A DNA stretch of 64,000 bases from Colwellia sp. Arc7-D. GTDB lineage: Bacteria > Pseudomonadota > Gammaproteobacteria > Enterobacterales > Alteromonadaceae. A program made the position numbers and the translations under genes. The notes below the pieces were generated by a model that was not told where the DNA came from, made no database searches, and was given only the letters and a program-made list of their open reading frames with translations. Positions within the stretch are counted from its first letter, which is position 1; the number at the start of each line of letters is the position of its first letter. Of this stretch, positions 17,764-25,943 are shown piece by piece. The DNA lies in contig NZ_CP028924.1 of the NCBI RefSeq assembly GCF_003061515.1, positions 4,030,001 to 4,094,000 on the forward strand, in the 5' to 3' direction.

Positions 17764-20352
17764 TTAGAAGTTATATGTTGCTTTTACGTAGTAGAAACCA
17801 CCATTAAAACCAAACGGAGATGTTTCATAATATTTACCACCCCATTGATTATTAACACAACCACCACAACTAGCTGCACCGGCATCGGTGAAGTTTATTT
17901 CAGTTGCTTCTTGGTCGAACAAGTTTTGCGCGCCAACAGACAACACGATGTCATCTGAAGCAAAGTAACTAAACTCGGCATCAATTGTTACTGCAGCATC
18001 GCCAGTATTAACTGTGTCAACGTAGTCAACATGAACACCTTGATATTCGCCATAGTAATTACCACGAATCAAGAAGCTCACTTCATCCCATGATTGTGAC
18101 CAAGTCAACGTTGCACGGTGATTAGGTAAATCATTTTCTAAACGAGAAACTTTAAAGTCGCCAGTAATCGCTGTGAAGCTATCAACTTCAGTTTTATTGT
18201 AGTTGTACGCTAAACTAAACTTGGCATCACCATCAAGTAATTCCATACCGTAGTTAGCGATTAAATCAACACCTGATGTTGTTGTATCAAAATCATTTGT
18301 GAAGAAACTTACTAACTGTATTGATTCAACATTGGCTACACCAGCATTGGTTAAAGCTGTTTTATCATCATCTGTTAGTTCATATTTAGTTGATTGAGAC
18401 ACGCGGTCTTCAACTGAAATATTGTAGTAATCAAGCGTAATGAATAGCTCGCCAATATTCCAAACTGCACCTAAAGTATAACTTTGAGATGTTTCTGGTG
18501 TTAACTCTGTTGCACCTAACTGTATCGCAATCGGGTTACTCGCTGGTAATAATGCAGAATCAACTAAGGCACCATTTTCCAATGCGGTTTGCACGTTCGA
18601 GTAATTAGCTTGACCTACTGTAGGAGCACGGAAACCTGTACTGATTGAACTACGTAAAGAAAAGTCATCGGTTACATTATATTGTGCTGTAAGCTTGTAG
18701 TTAGAGTCACTACCAAATGAGCTGTAGTCTTCATAACGAAGTGCTGCACCTAGTAAAAAGTCTTCTGTTATTTGTGCTTCAGTATCAACATAGAACGCGA
18801 AATTTTGGCGAGAATAAACACCAGCAGCTTGAGGCTTAAATCCTGGGAAGCCATTAGAGCCGATACCAAAACCTTGTTCAGTGTATGGACCTGCAGTATA
18901 TGATGCAACATCACCAGCGGTTACTTCAAATGATTCTGAATGCCATTCATAACCACCAGCAACCATTAATGATTCAAACATATCAACATCAATATCTTTG
19001 CTGAAATCAACGTTAAAAGTTTTTTCTAACTGAGTATGTTTACCTGGACTAAAGTCACGCGGAGTTGCAGGACCTAAAGAGGCGTTTAAGGTATCATAAA
19101 TTACATAAGTAGATTCGTTAAAGCCAACAGAACCACTAACGTCATACATTACACCGTTATCTAGTTCACCACGTGTACCTAAAGTGATTGAGGTATCAAT
19201 AATATTGCCACCGAAGTTTGGTGTAAAACCACCTGGTAACATTTCGTTGAAACTAAAACAATTGTCATTATTAGCAACATTGTTAATGTAATCGTCTTGC
19301 GTTAATACATTAGCGCTAGTCACGTTGACAGGAGAACAACTGCCTCCAACACCCAAACCGTCTAAATCTGCGATAAGGAGATTTGATACGCCATCACCAT
19401 CGGTATCACCATTACTATAAACACCACCACGAGTATGCGGATTACGATAGTAGAAACCACCGCGAACATCACGCTCAGAGAAGTTACCAAACATGTAGGC
19501 TTCGCTATCGTTACCTAAGTCTAAACCTGAGTTTACAAAAATAGTGTAGTCATCATTTACTTCAGGAGAGCCCCAAATTTGAGCTAAGTCTGATACAGCC
19601 GTGTTACCTGCAGCGATAAAAGCTGCTGCGTCAGGGCGTTGTACACTTCGACTAGTTGCATCAGCATTTTTATATTGAAAACTTAAATTCAAAAAGCCGT
19701 CTTTCGTTAATGGCATACCAACGTTACCAGATACTTCCATGGTATCGCCGTCGCCTTCATAATAAGAGCCATAACGAGCAGTTAAAGAGCCACCATCAGC
19801 GTCATCTTTTAAAACAAAGTTCATTACACCAGCAATAGCATCAGAGCCATATTGTGCAGCGGCGCCATCACGAAGTACTTCAACTTGTTTTAATGCAACG
19901 CTAGGGATAACTGAAATATCAGGACCTTGGGCACCATCATTAATACCGCCACCTAATAATGCAATGACAGAAGCACGATGACGACGTTTGCCGTTAACTA
20001 AAATCAAAGTACTGTCAGATGATAAACCACGTAGATTGGCAGGTTTAACTAAACTTGCCGCATCTGAAATAGGGTTTGAGTGGACGTTAAAGGAAGGAAC
20101 ACTGCCTTTTATTAATTCAAGCATGTCGGTATTACCGCCACGCGCTAGTTCTTCTCCACCAATTAAGTCAATTGGTACAGGAGAGTCGTTTACTGAGCGA
20201 GGAGCACCACGCGAGCCTACGACAACAATTTTTTCTACATCTTTTTCTGCTTTAATTTTTGCACTATTATCTTCAGCAGCATAAGTAGATGTAGTTCCTA
20301 AAGCTAAACTTACAGCAATTGCTAACGTTCCTGTACGGAATTTATTAGACAT
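17764..20352 (-). CDS. TonB-dependent receptor (no STN domain)
   Basis: An 862-residue receptor with a signal peptide (about 1-25, ending TYA), a TonB box-like VEKIVVVGSR at about 40-49, a plug domain (about 55-180; NLRGLSSDSTLILVNGKRRH, VEVLRDGAAAQYGSDAIAGVMNF) and a barrel ending GFYYVKATYNF with the expected C-terminal phenylalanine. A ribosome binding site AAGGAAA precedes the ATG. The plug and the SF.APTVGQ strand are nearly the same as in the neighbouring 989-residue receptor, so the two arose by duplication. The sequence is of the type seen in marine Alteromonadales for uptake of iron complexes or organic ligands; the ligand is not determined. It follows fecR by about 120 bases on the same strand. 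Confidence 0.9.
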   Translation of the reverse strand: MSNKFRTGTLAIAVSLALGTTSTYAAEDNSAKIKAEKDVEKIVVVGSRGAPRSVNDSPVPIDLIGGEELARGGNTDMLELIKGSVPSFNVHSNPISDAASLVKPANLRGLSSDSTLILVNGKRRHRASVIALLGGGINDGAQGPDISVIPSVALKQVEVLRDGAAAQYGSDAIAGVMNFVLKDDADGGSLTARYGSYYEGDGDTMEVSGNVGMPLTKDGFLNLSFQYKNADATSRSVQRPDAAAFIAAGNTAVSDLAQIWGSPEVNDDYTIFVNSGLDLGNDSEAYMFGNFSERDVRGGFYYRNPHTRGGVYSNGDTDGDGVSNLLIADLDGLGVGGSCSPVNVTSANVLTQDDYINNVANNDNCFSFNEMLPGGFTPNFGGNIIDTSITLGTRGELDNGVMYDVSGSVGFNESTYVIYDTLNASLGPATPRDFSPGKHTQLEKTFNVDFSKDIDVDMFESLMVAGGYEWHSESFEVTAGDVASYTAGPYTEQGFGIGSNGFPGFKPQAAGVYSRQNFAFYVDTEAQITEDFLLGAALRYEDYSSFGSDSNYKLTAQYNVTDDFSLRSSISTGFRAPTVGQANYSNVQTALENGALVDSALLPASNPIAIQLGATELTPETSQSYTLGAVWNIGELFITLDYYNISVEDRVSQSTKYELTDDDKTALTNAGVANVESIQLVSFFTNDFDTTTSGVDLIANYGMELLDGDAKFSLAYNYNKTEVDSFTAITGDFKVSRLENDLPNHRATLTWSQSWDEVSFLIRGNYYGEYQGVHVDYVDTVNTGDAAVTIDAEFSYFASDDIVLSVGAQNLFDQEATEINFTDAGAASCGGCVNNQWGGKYYETSPFGFNGGFYYVKATYNF

Positions 20353-20469
20353 GTTATTTCCTTCCCGAGTTTTATAATTATTTTGTTTAGTTACTTTTTT
20401 TGTAAAAATTTTGCAACTTAACTTAAAGAGCTCGAAGGTATAAAAATCCGTAAAGTTTTTTTAATTAAT

Positions 20470-21513
20470 TTAGGTTTTTATTTTTTTAGTCAATAATATT
20501 TTATTTGAATCAATGCGTTGGGACTGAATATTAAATGATAACTCTATCGCTTCAATTAACGCTTCGCTATCGCCTAAGTCAAAACGCCCACTCATTCTTA
20601 GTGCGTGTAGCGAAGGATCTTTTAATACAATAGTGATGTCGAGATAGCGATTAATTTCTTCGATAACATCAAATAGTGTTTCATTATCAAAAATTAACTT
20701 GCCATCAAGCCACGAAAGTTCACGTTGTAAATTTTCTGTTTTAATATGCGTTAAAATTGGCGTTTGGTTATTGTTAGCAACAACTTTTTCACCTTTTACA
20801 ATAAAGACATCATCTGCTTGAACTACTGTATTATTCAGCTCTTTAATATCAGACAGTGGGGTATCAGTAGCCACTTTTGACATTTTAACTTTACCATCCG
20901 TTACGGTTACTTGGATGTTCTCAGACTTTATATGCACAACAAATTTTGTTCCAATAGCCTGAACTAAGCGATCACCGGCATAAACAATAAAAGGACGATT
21001 AGGATCGTGAGCGACGTCAAAAAGCGCTTCACCTTGAATAAGCTTTATTATGCGCTTGTCTTTAGAAAACTCAGTTTCAATCACCGTATTCGTATTTAAG
21101 TGAATAATTGAACCGTCAGCAAACGTGGTATCGAGTTGCTGGCCAATTACAGTCGCATATGAATTTTTCTGCACACCTTCAGGCACAGTCAACCAAAGTA
21201 AAACAGCTAAAAAACTCACACTTGCCGCTAACATCAACGGTTTAAAAACAGGGGTTAATATTGGCCATAACGATATATTTTCTGAACTACCTTCATCGGT
21301 AATCATACTTAAGACTTCGTCCATATCATTCCACACATCAGCCATTGCTTTTAATGCAACTAAGTGGCGTTTATCTACTGCTAACCATGCTTTAAAGTCT
21401 TTTTTAGCTTGTCGAGATAAACTCCCATTATCTAGTCGTACCAACCAAAGCGATGCTTCGTCGTCAATACTATTTGAGGTATGAAGAGGAACTACTTTAT
21501 TACTTGAATTCAT
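20470..21513 (-). CDS. FecR-type anti-sigma factor/transmembrane regulator
   Basis: A 347-residue protein with an N-terminal cytoplasmic anti-sigma region (about 18-66; ASLWLVRLDNGSLS..AKKDFKAWL), one membrane helix (about 91-110), a periplasmic FecR domain (about 118-215; GQQLDTTFADGSIIHLNTNT, LIQGEALFDVAHDPNRPF) and a C-terminal STN-like domain (about 265-345; LSWLDGKLIFDNETLFDVIEEINRY). This is the standard FecR layout. It overlaps the sigma factor gene by 4 bases (ATGA). It is expected to hold the sigma factor inactive or competent depending on the state of an STN-containing receptor; the receptor at 14382-17351 is the only candidate in the window. Confidence 0.92.
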   Translation of the reverse strand: MNSSNKVVPLHTSNSIDDEASLWLVRLDNGSLSRQAKKDFKAWLAVDKRHLVALKAMADVWNDMDEVLSMITDEGSSENISLWPILTPVFKPLMLAASVSFLAVLLWLTVPEGVQKNSYATVIGQQLDTTFADGSIIHLNTNTVIETEFSKDKRIIKLIQGEALFDVAHDPNRPFIVYAGDRLVQAIGTKFVVHIKSENIQVTVTDGKVKMSKVATDTPLSDIKELNNTVVQADDVFIVKGEKVVANNNQTPILTHIKTENLQRELSWLDGKLIFDNETLFDVIEEINRYLDITIVLKDPSLHALRMSGRFDLGDSEALIEAIELSFNIQSQRIDSNKILLTKKIKT

Positions 21514-22085
21514 TTTCTACTTTCCTCGTTCAACTTATTAAGCGGAATGGCTTGTTTGGACTCGTTTACATCGTATCCTTGAGCATAAAGAGACTGCTTA
21601 CATTGCTTTAAGCCTTTGGCTATATTTTTTTCAACTGAACTGACGGATATATTCATTTTTTTAGCTATTTCTTTATGACTTAAACAATATAATTTTCTTA
21701 AGAGTATCGCTCGGCGATTTTTTTCAGGTAATGCGTTTAATACTTCCAAGAAACGTTCAAACTTAAGTTTTTGGTATAATTCTTTCTCAACCGTATTATC
21801 AACATCACTCTCAAGTAAGGCTTCATCAATTTCATTATCTATTTCTTTTGATTGCTGCGTTAACTTCTTCAGCACCAAATTTCGTGATACAACAAATAAA
21901 TAGCCTTTAGGAGATTTTATTTCTTGTTGAGCATCAGATTGTAAAACTCGAATAAAGGTTTCTTGTAAAATATCATCAACATCTTGCTGTTTTACGCTCA
22001 TTTTCATAATTGAGCGCACCAACCCATCTCTACATGATTGAAAAGCTTCAAAAATTCTGTTGTTTGGCGGTGTCTTTGTTGGCAT
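21510..22085 (-). CDS. ECF sigma factor, FecI-like
   Basis: A 191-residue protein with sigma-70 region 2 at about 12-80 (DVDDILQETFIRVLQS, KSPKGYLFVVSRNLVLKKL) and region 4 at about 119-160 (LPEKNRRAILLRKLYCLSHK, EIAKKMNISVSSVEKNIAKG), without region 3: an extracytoplasmic-function sigma factor. Coupled to FecR by a 4-base overlap. It probably directs transcription of one or both TonB receptor genes; I cannot identify its promoter motif. The C-terminal 30 residues are a polar tail. Confidence 0.92.
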   Translation of the reverse strand: MPTKTPPNNRIFEAFQSCRDGLVRSIMKMSVKQQDVDDILQETFIRVLQSDAQQEIKSPKGYLFVVSRNLVLKKLTQQSKEIDNEIDEALLESDVDNTVEKELYQKLKFERFLEVLNALPEKNRRAILLRKLYCLSHKEIAKKMNISVSSVEKNIAKGLKQCKQSLYAQGYDVNESKQAIPLNKLNEESRK

Positions 22086-22426
22086 TCAATATGTCCAATT
22101 ACCTAGGCTACTATTAAAGAGTGTGTTTACGGCCTAATCCATAAAAAATTTTAATTTAATATTCGATAATAACCTTTTTATCCTTGTCTGCATAAAATAT
22201 TCAACAACAAATCTACGCTTAATATTGCCAATCTTATTAACATTAAGTTTAGCGTTAATGCACATAGTAGCCTTTGTCATAAATGCTTTAATTTTTACCT
22301 TAAAAATCAGACTTTAAGGAAGTTTTAATTTTAAATTTAAGTTTCTTAATAAATGTTTATGGATTATTCCGCCAGTAAACTCTTTATCGATACATTGGCT
22401 TATTAACACTATTAAAAAATATAACG
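22086..22426. other. Divergent intergenic region, sigma factor and putP
   Basis: No gene seen. Holds promoters for the sigma/fecR unit and for putP. A short inverted repeat CCTTAAA (22298-22304)/TTTAAGG (22313-22319) lies about 110 bases before putP and might be an operator; no Fur-box-like sequence is apparent. Confidence 0.4.
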
Positions 22427-23929
22427 GTGGGTATTACTTTGGAATTTGAAACACTTTTCTCTTTAGGGCTTTATTTTTGTGCCATGATCGGCATCGGCAT
22501 ATATGCATATAGAAAGACAACCAACGATGTTTCTGGCTATATGTTGGGAGGACGTAGTTTAAGCCCTTCCGTAACAGCATTATCAGCCGGTGCATCAGAT
22601 ATGAGTGGCTGGATGCTGATGGGCTTGCCTGGTGCTATGTATATCGTAGGGATCAGCAGCTTGTGGATTGCGATAGGCTTGGTGATTGGTTCATTTTTGA
22701 ATTATCTCGTGGTTGCTCCTCGTTTACGCACATATACTGAGCTTGCTAACGACTCGATTACATTGCCTGATTTTTTTGAGCATCGCTTTGAAGATAAATC
22801 TCGCGCACTCAGGTTAATTTCTTCCATTGTTATCATTGTTTTTTTCACCCTCTATACCTCATCCGGCATAGTCGCAGGCGGTAAGCTATTCGAAAGTTCA
22901 TTCGGTTTAAACTATGAATTAGGCTTATATGTAACTGCAGGCGTGGTGGTTTCCTATACTTTATTTGGTGGCTTTCTTGCGGTAAGTTTAACCGACTTCG
23001 TGCAAGGCTGTATTATGTTCATCGCCTTAGTTTTAGTGCCGGTTGTTGTTATTAATGATGTCGGTGGATTAGCAACAGTACATAGCAGTATTCAAGAAAT
23101 GAATCCCGAATTACTCAATATGTTTAGTGGTATTGGTATCGTTGGGGTAATTTCTGCCATGTCTTGGGGTTTAGGGTATTTCGGGCAACCCCACATTATT
23201 GTCAGATTTATGGCTATTCGTTCGGTCAAAGACATCCCCACTGCTCGACGTATTGGCATGAGCTGGATGATTGTCGCGATATGCGGTGCAATGGCCACTG
23301 GGTTTGCGGGTATTGTTTATGTTAAAAATACCGGCGTTGCATTAGAAGACCCTGAAACTATTTTCATTTTGTTGTCACAAGTTTTATTTAGCCCTTTAAT
23401 ATCTGGATTTTTACTTGCCGCCATTCTTGCCGCAATTATGAGTACCATATCATCGCAACTACTAGTGACCTCAAGCTCATTAACGGGCGATTTTTATCAT
23501 ACCTTTTTGGATAAAAAAGCCAGTGATCAACGATTAGTATTAGTAGGAAGAATATCGGTACTGATTGTCGCCTTAGTTGCGGTTTATTTAGCGTATGATC
23601 GCAATAGCTCAGTATTAGACTTAGTCAGTAATGCTTGGGCTGGCTTTGGTTCAGCATTTGGGCCTGTGGTCATTTTGAGTCTTTACTGGAAAAAAATGAA
23701 TCGTAACGGCGCGCTTGCGGGTATGGTAGTTGGTGCTGTCACGGTATTAATCTGGATTTATGCGCCCATCACAATCAATGGTCAGTCGTTAAGTGCCAGT
23801 ATTTATGAAATAGTCCCTGGGTTTATTTTATCGACAATCGCTATTGTGGTAGTCAGTAAAATTACCGGAAATGTTTCCCCTTCAATTGAAAAATTGTTTG
23901 ATAAAGTTGAAGTTATTCACTCTCAATAA
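22427..23929 (+). CDS. putP: Sodium/proline symporter PutP
   Basis: A 500-residue inner-membrane protein of the sodium:solute symporter family, about the 502-residue length of Escherichia coli PutP. Strong identity in the diagnostic segments: GYMLGGRSLSPSVTALSAGA, SDMSGWMLMGLPGA, TLPDFFEHRFEDKSRALR, TSSGIVAGGKLFESSFGLNY, WGLGYFGQPHI and SNAWAGFGSAFGPVVI. It imports proline with sodium for osmoprotection and carbon or nitrogen use. The start is GTG at 22427 with no good ribosome binding site; a TTG four codons further in is possible. No putA lies nearby. Confidence 0.95.
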   Translation: MGITLEFETLFSLGLYFCAMIGIGIYAYRKTTNDVSGYMLGGRSLSPSVTALSAGASDMSGWMLMGLPGAMYIVGISSLWIAIGLVIGSFLNYLVVAPRLRTYTELANDSITLPDFFEHRFEDKSRALRLISSIVIIVFFTLYTSSGIVAGGKLFESSFGLNYELGLYVTAGVVVSYTLFGGFLAVSLTDFVQGCIMFIALVLVPVVVINDVGGLATVHSSIQEMNPELLNMFSGIGIVGVISAMSWGLGYFGQPHIIVRFMAIRSVKDIPTARRIGMSWMIVAICGAMATGFAGIVYVKNTGVALEDPETIFILLSQVLFSPLISGFLLAAILAAIMSTISSQLLVTSSSLTGDFYHTFLDKKASDQRLVLVGRISVLIVALVAVYLAYDRNSSVLDLVSNAWAGFGSAFGPVVILSLYWKKMNRNGALAGMVVGAVTVLIWIYAPITINGQSLSASIYEIVPGFILSTIAIVVVSKITGNVSPSIEKLFDKVEVIHSQ

Positions 23930-23935
23930 ATAAAA

Positions 23936-23974
23936 AGGGATAATATAAGTAGTATTTATACTTATATTATCCCT
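23936..23974. terminator. 16-base-pair hairpin, probable terminator between convergent genes
   Basis: Perfect arms AGGGATAATATAAGTA and TACTTATATTATCCCT around a 7-base loop. The A-rich left flank gives a T-run on the minus strand, so it best terminates the CheX-receiver gene coming from the right; it probably also ends putP transcripts. Confidence 0.8.
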
Positions 23975-24059
23975 GCATTGCTCAATTTTATAAATGAGTT
24001 AGAGCGTGATGATTAATAATTATTAAATGTAAATAACCATCACTGTTTTGCAGCTCATA

Positions 24060-25004
24060 TTAAGCTATCTTTAAATAATCTTTAATAATTTCAGCACCAG
24101 TATCAGCTTGAATAGGCTTAAATATAAAGCCTGAAATGCCTTTACTTGCACAGCTTTGTATCAGCGCTTGATCAGTAACTGATGACAACATAACCACAGG
24201 CACATTACTGCCATTAGCGCGGATATTAGCTAAGGCTTCATCGCCATTCATGTCACTCATCACCACATCCATAAACATAAAGTCAGGTTGTTGCTCTTGC
24301 ACCATAGTAACGGCTACCGAACCATCGTCAGCTTCAATCACATTGTTATAACCTAATTGTGCTAAATAGCGTTTAAGTGCTTTGCGTATCATGCCGCTAT
24401 CATCTACTAGTAATATTTTACTTTCGAGTGGTAATACATTGGTATGTGGGTTGCTAATACCTGTACTGGCTTCGCGTTTGATACCTATTGATTGATATTC
24501 AACTTTACGGATCAGTAAATTAAAGTAATAACGCCCTACGCCTTCAATAGTAATAGGCACGGTAATAACTTCGGTAACACCGGCTAAATATTTATCCATG
24601 TCATTAACATCATGAACAAAGTACGGGCTTGAAAATTTATAATCTAAACTATAACGGCCATGTAGATCAGTTGAGCGGCCTACGATGGTGTTGCCCCATT
24701 CCGCTAGCGCATGACTTAGCTCTTCATTAATTTCAGTGAACTGATATTTTTCTTCAAACATGTGCTCACAAACAGAGTTACCAATGGCGATAGCTGTTTC
24801 TGGGTAATGATGCATCATAATTACGCCATCTAAACCACCTGTAACTTCAGAGCATACTGCATAGCCTTTAAAGCGAAAGTCATCAACATTATCGACAAAA
24901 GCTTCCCCAGCTTCACCAACCAAGTTCGTCATTGCTTTTAAACTGGCAAGTGACTCATTGATAAATGGGTATAAAATAACTTTATATAGCGCTTCTACTG
25001 ACAT
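24060..25004 (-). CDS. CheX-like phosphatase domain fused to response-regulator receiver
   Basis: A 314-residue protein of two domains. Residues 1-170 look like the CheX/CheC family: ITGG-type turn TGGLDGVIMMHH and, at 102-105, the ExxN catalytic motif (EWGN) that in CheX removes phosphate from CheY. Residues 194-314 form a receiver domain: acidic pair D201-D202, phosphoacceptor D246 in FMFMDVVMSDMNG, serine at 274 (VMLSS) and lysine K296 (FIFKP). The two parts together suggest a protein that dephosphorylates response regulators under control of its own phosphorylation, or a self-resetting one. It stands alone, away from other chemotaxis genes in the window. The ATG has AAGGAAA before it. Confidence 0.85.
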   Translation of the reverse strand: MSVEALYKVILYPFINESLASLKAMTNLVGEAGEAFVDNVDDFRFKGYAVCSEVTGGLDGVIMMHHYPETAIAIGNSVCEHMFEEKYQFTEINEELSHALAEWGNTIVGRSTDLHGRYSLDYKFSSPYFVHDVNDMDKYLAGVTEVITVPITIEGVGRYYFNLLIRKVEYQSIGIKREASTGISNPHTNVLPLESKILLVDDSGMIRKALKRYLAQLGYNNVIEADDGSVAVTMVQEQQPDFMFMDVVMSDMNGDEALANIRANGSNVPVVMLSSVTDQALIQSCASKGISGFIFKPIQADTGAEIIKDYLKIA

Positions 25005-25191
25005 GATATTTCCTTGTTTATAATTATTTCTATGACAATTTTATGGGTACAATACTAAGCCCAAACAATAAATACAAATTTAGCTGACTTTTGATGAAAA
25101 GCATCTTGTATTACAAAATATTTTGCAGAATATGCTAAGTAACAAATGCTGAGCCTGTAAAGTTGAGAGCAGGTTAAACGCTTTTAACCTC

Positions 25192-25683
25192 TTATAACAA
25201 GAGATTCCTATCGATAGGGAAAAACTCACTCGCGGCATTAATTAAAGACTGCGCCGTTAAAGCTGTGACACCATAAACATGCGTTTTTATACCATCACGT
25301 GACATAACTTTTTTCAGTAATAAATCAAAGTCACCGTCACCAGAAAGCAGTATAACCATGTCAACATCGGGAGCCGCTTCCATAACATCAATCGCTATAC
25401 CCACATCCCAATCACCTTTAGCTGAGCCATCTCTTCGTTGAATAAACGGTTTAAGCTTCACATCAAAGCCGATATGTTTTAACGCTTTTTGGAATTTATG
25501 TTGTTGGTCGTCGCTGCGTTGTATTGCATAAGCATTGGCCAGAACAATATCCCCTTGTTGGCTAATTTGCTGCCAAAAAGCACGATAGTTAAATTGCTGT
25601 TTAAAAGTGTCACGCGTGGTGTAATAAATATTTTGTACATCTACAAATATAGCAATTTTTAATGGTTTAGGGCTATTTTGCAT
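25192..25683 (-). CDS. NYN-domain (LabA/DUF88-like) putative ribonuclease
   Basis: A 163-residue single-domain protein. PIN-like acidic residues are in place: D15 and N18 in IFVDVQNI, D91-D93 in KGDWDVGIAIDV, D99, and D116/D118 in LLSGDGDFDLLL. This matches the NYN subfamily typified by LabA and DUF88 proteins, thought to be metal-dependent RNases. It is monocistronic and divergent from plsB. The biological RNA target is not known. Confidence 0.88.
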   Translation of the reverse strand: MQNSPKPLKIAIFVDVQNIYYTTRDTFKQQFNYRAFWQQISQQGDIVLANAYAIQRSDDQQHKFQKALKHIGFDVKLKPFIQRRDGSAKGDWDVGIAIDVMEAAPDVDMVILLSGDGDFDLLLKKVMSRDGIKTHVYGVTALTAQSLINAASEFFPIDRNLLL

Positions 25684-25943
25684 AAGTTTCCTATCGGCTT
25701 AATGAAGTATGGCTTGCCAATACTTCGTTTATTTCTTTATATTTCATTATAGTACTTGGAATAAGTATTTTTAGCAGTTAATTATTAACGAATAAAACTA
25801 CTCATCGCTAATCAGAAAGAAGTACGGGTATAATAACCGTTATAAAATTGAGTTGAGCGCTTAGCCAGAAAAACTTTACAGGGAATCAGAGTTAACTTGA
25901 TGCTAAGTGTTATCATAACCAGTCAAATAAAGCCGAGTAAAAC

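Noticed and set aside
22086..22426. Fur box upstream of the FecI-like gene
   Set aside because: No sequence near the GATAATGATAATCATTATC consensus was found by eye, so iron control is not claimed.
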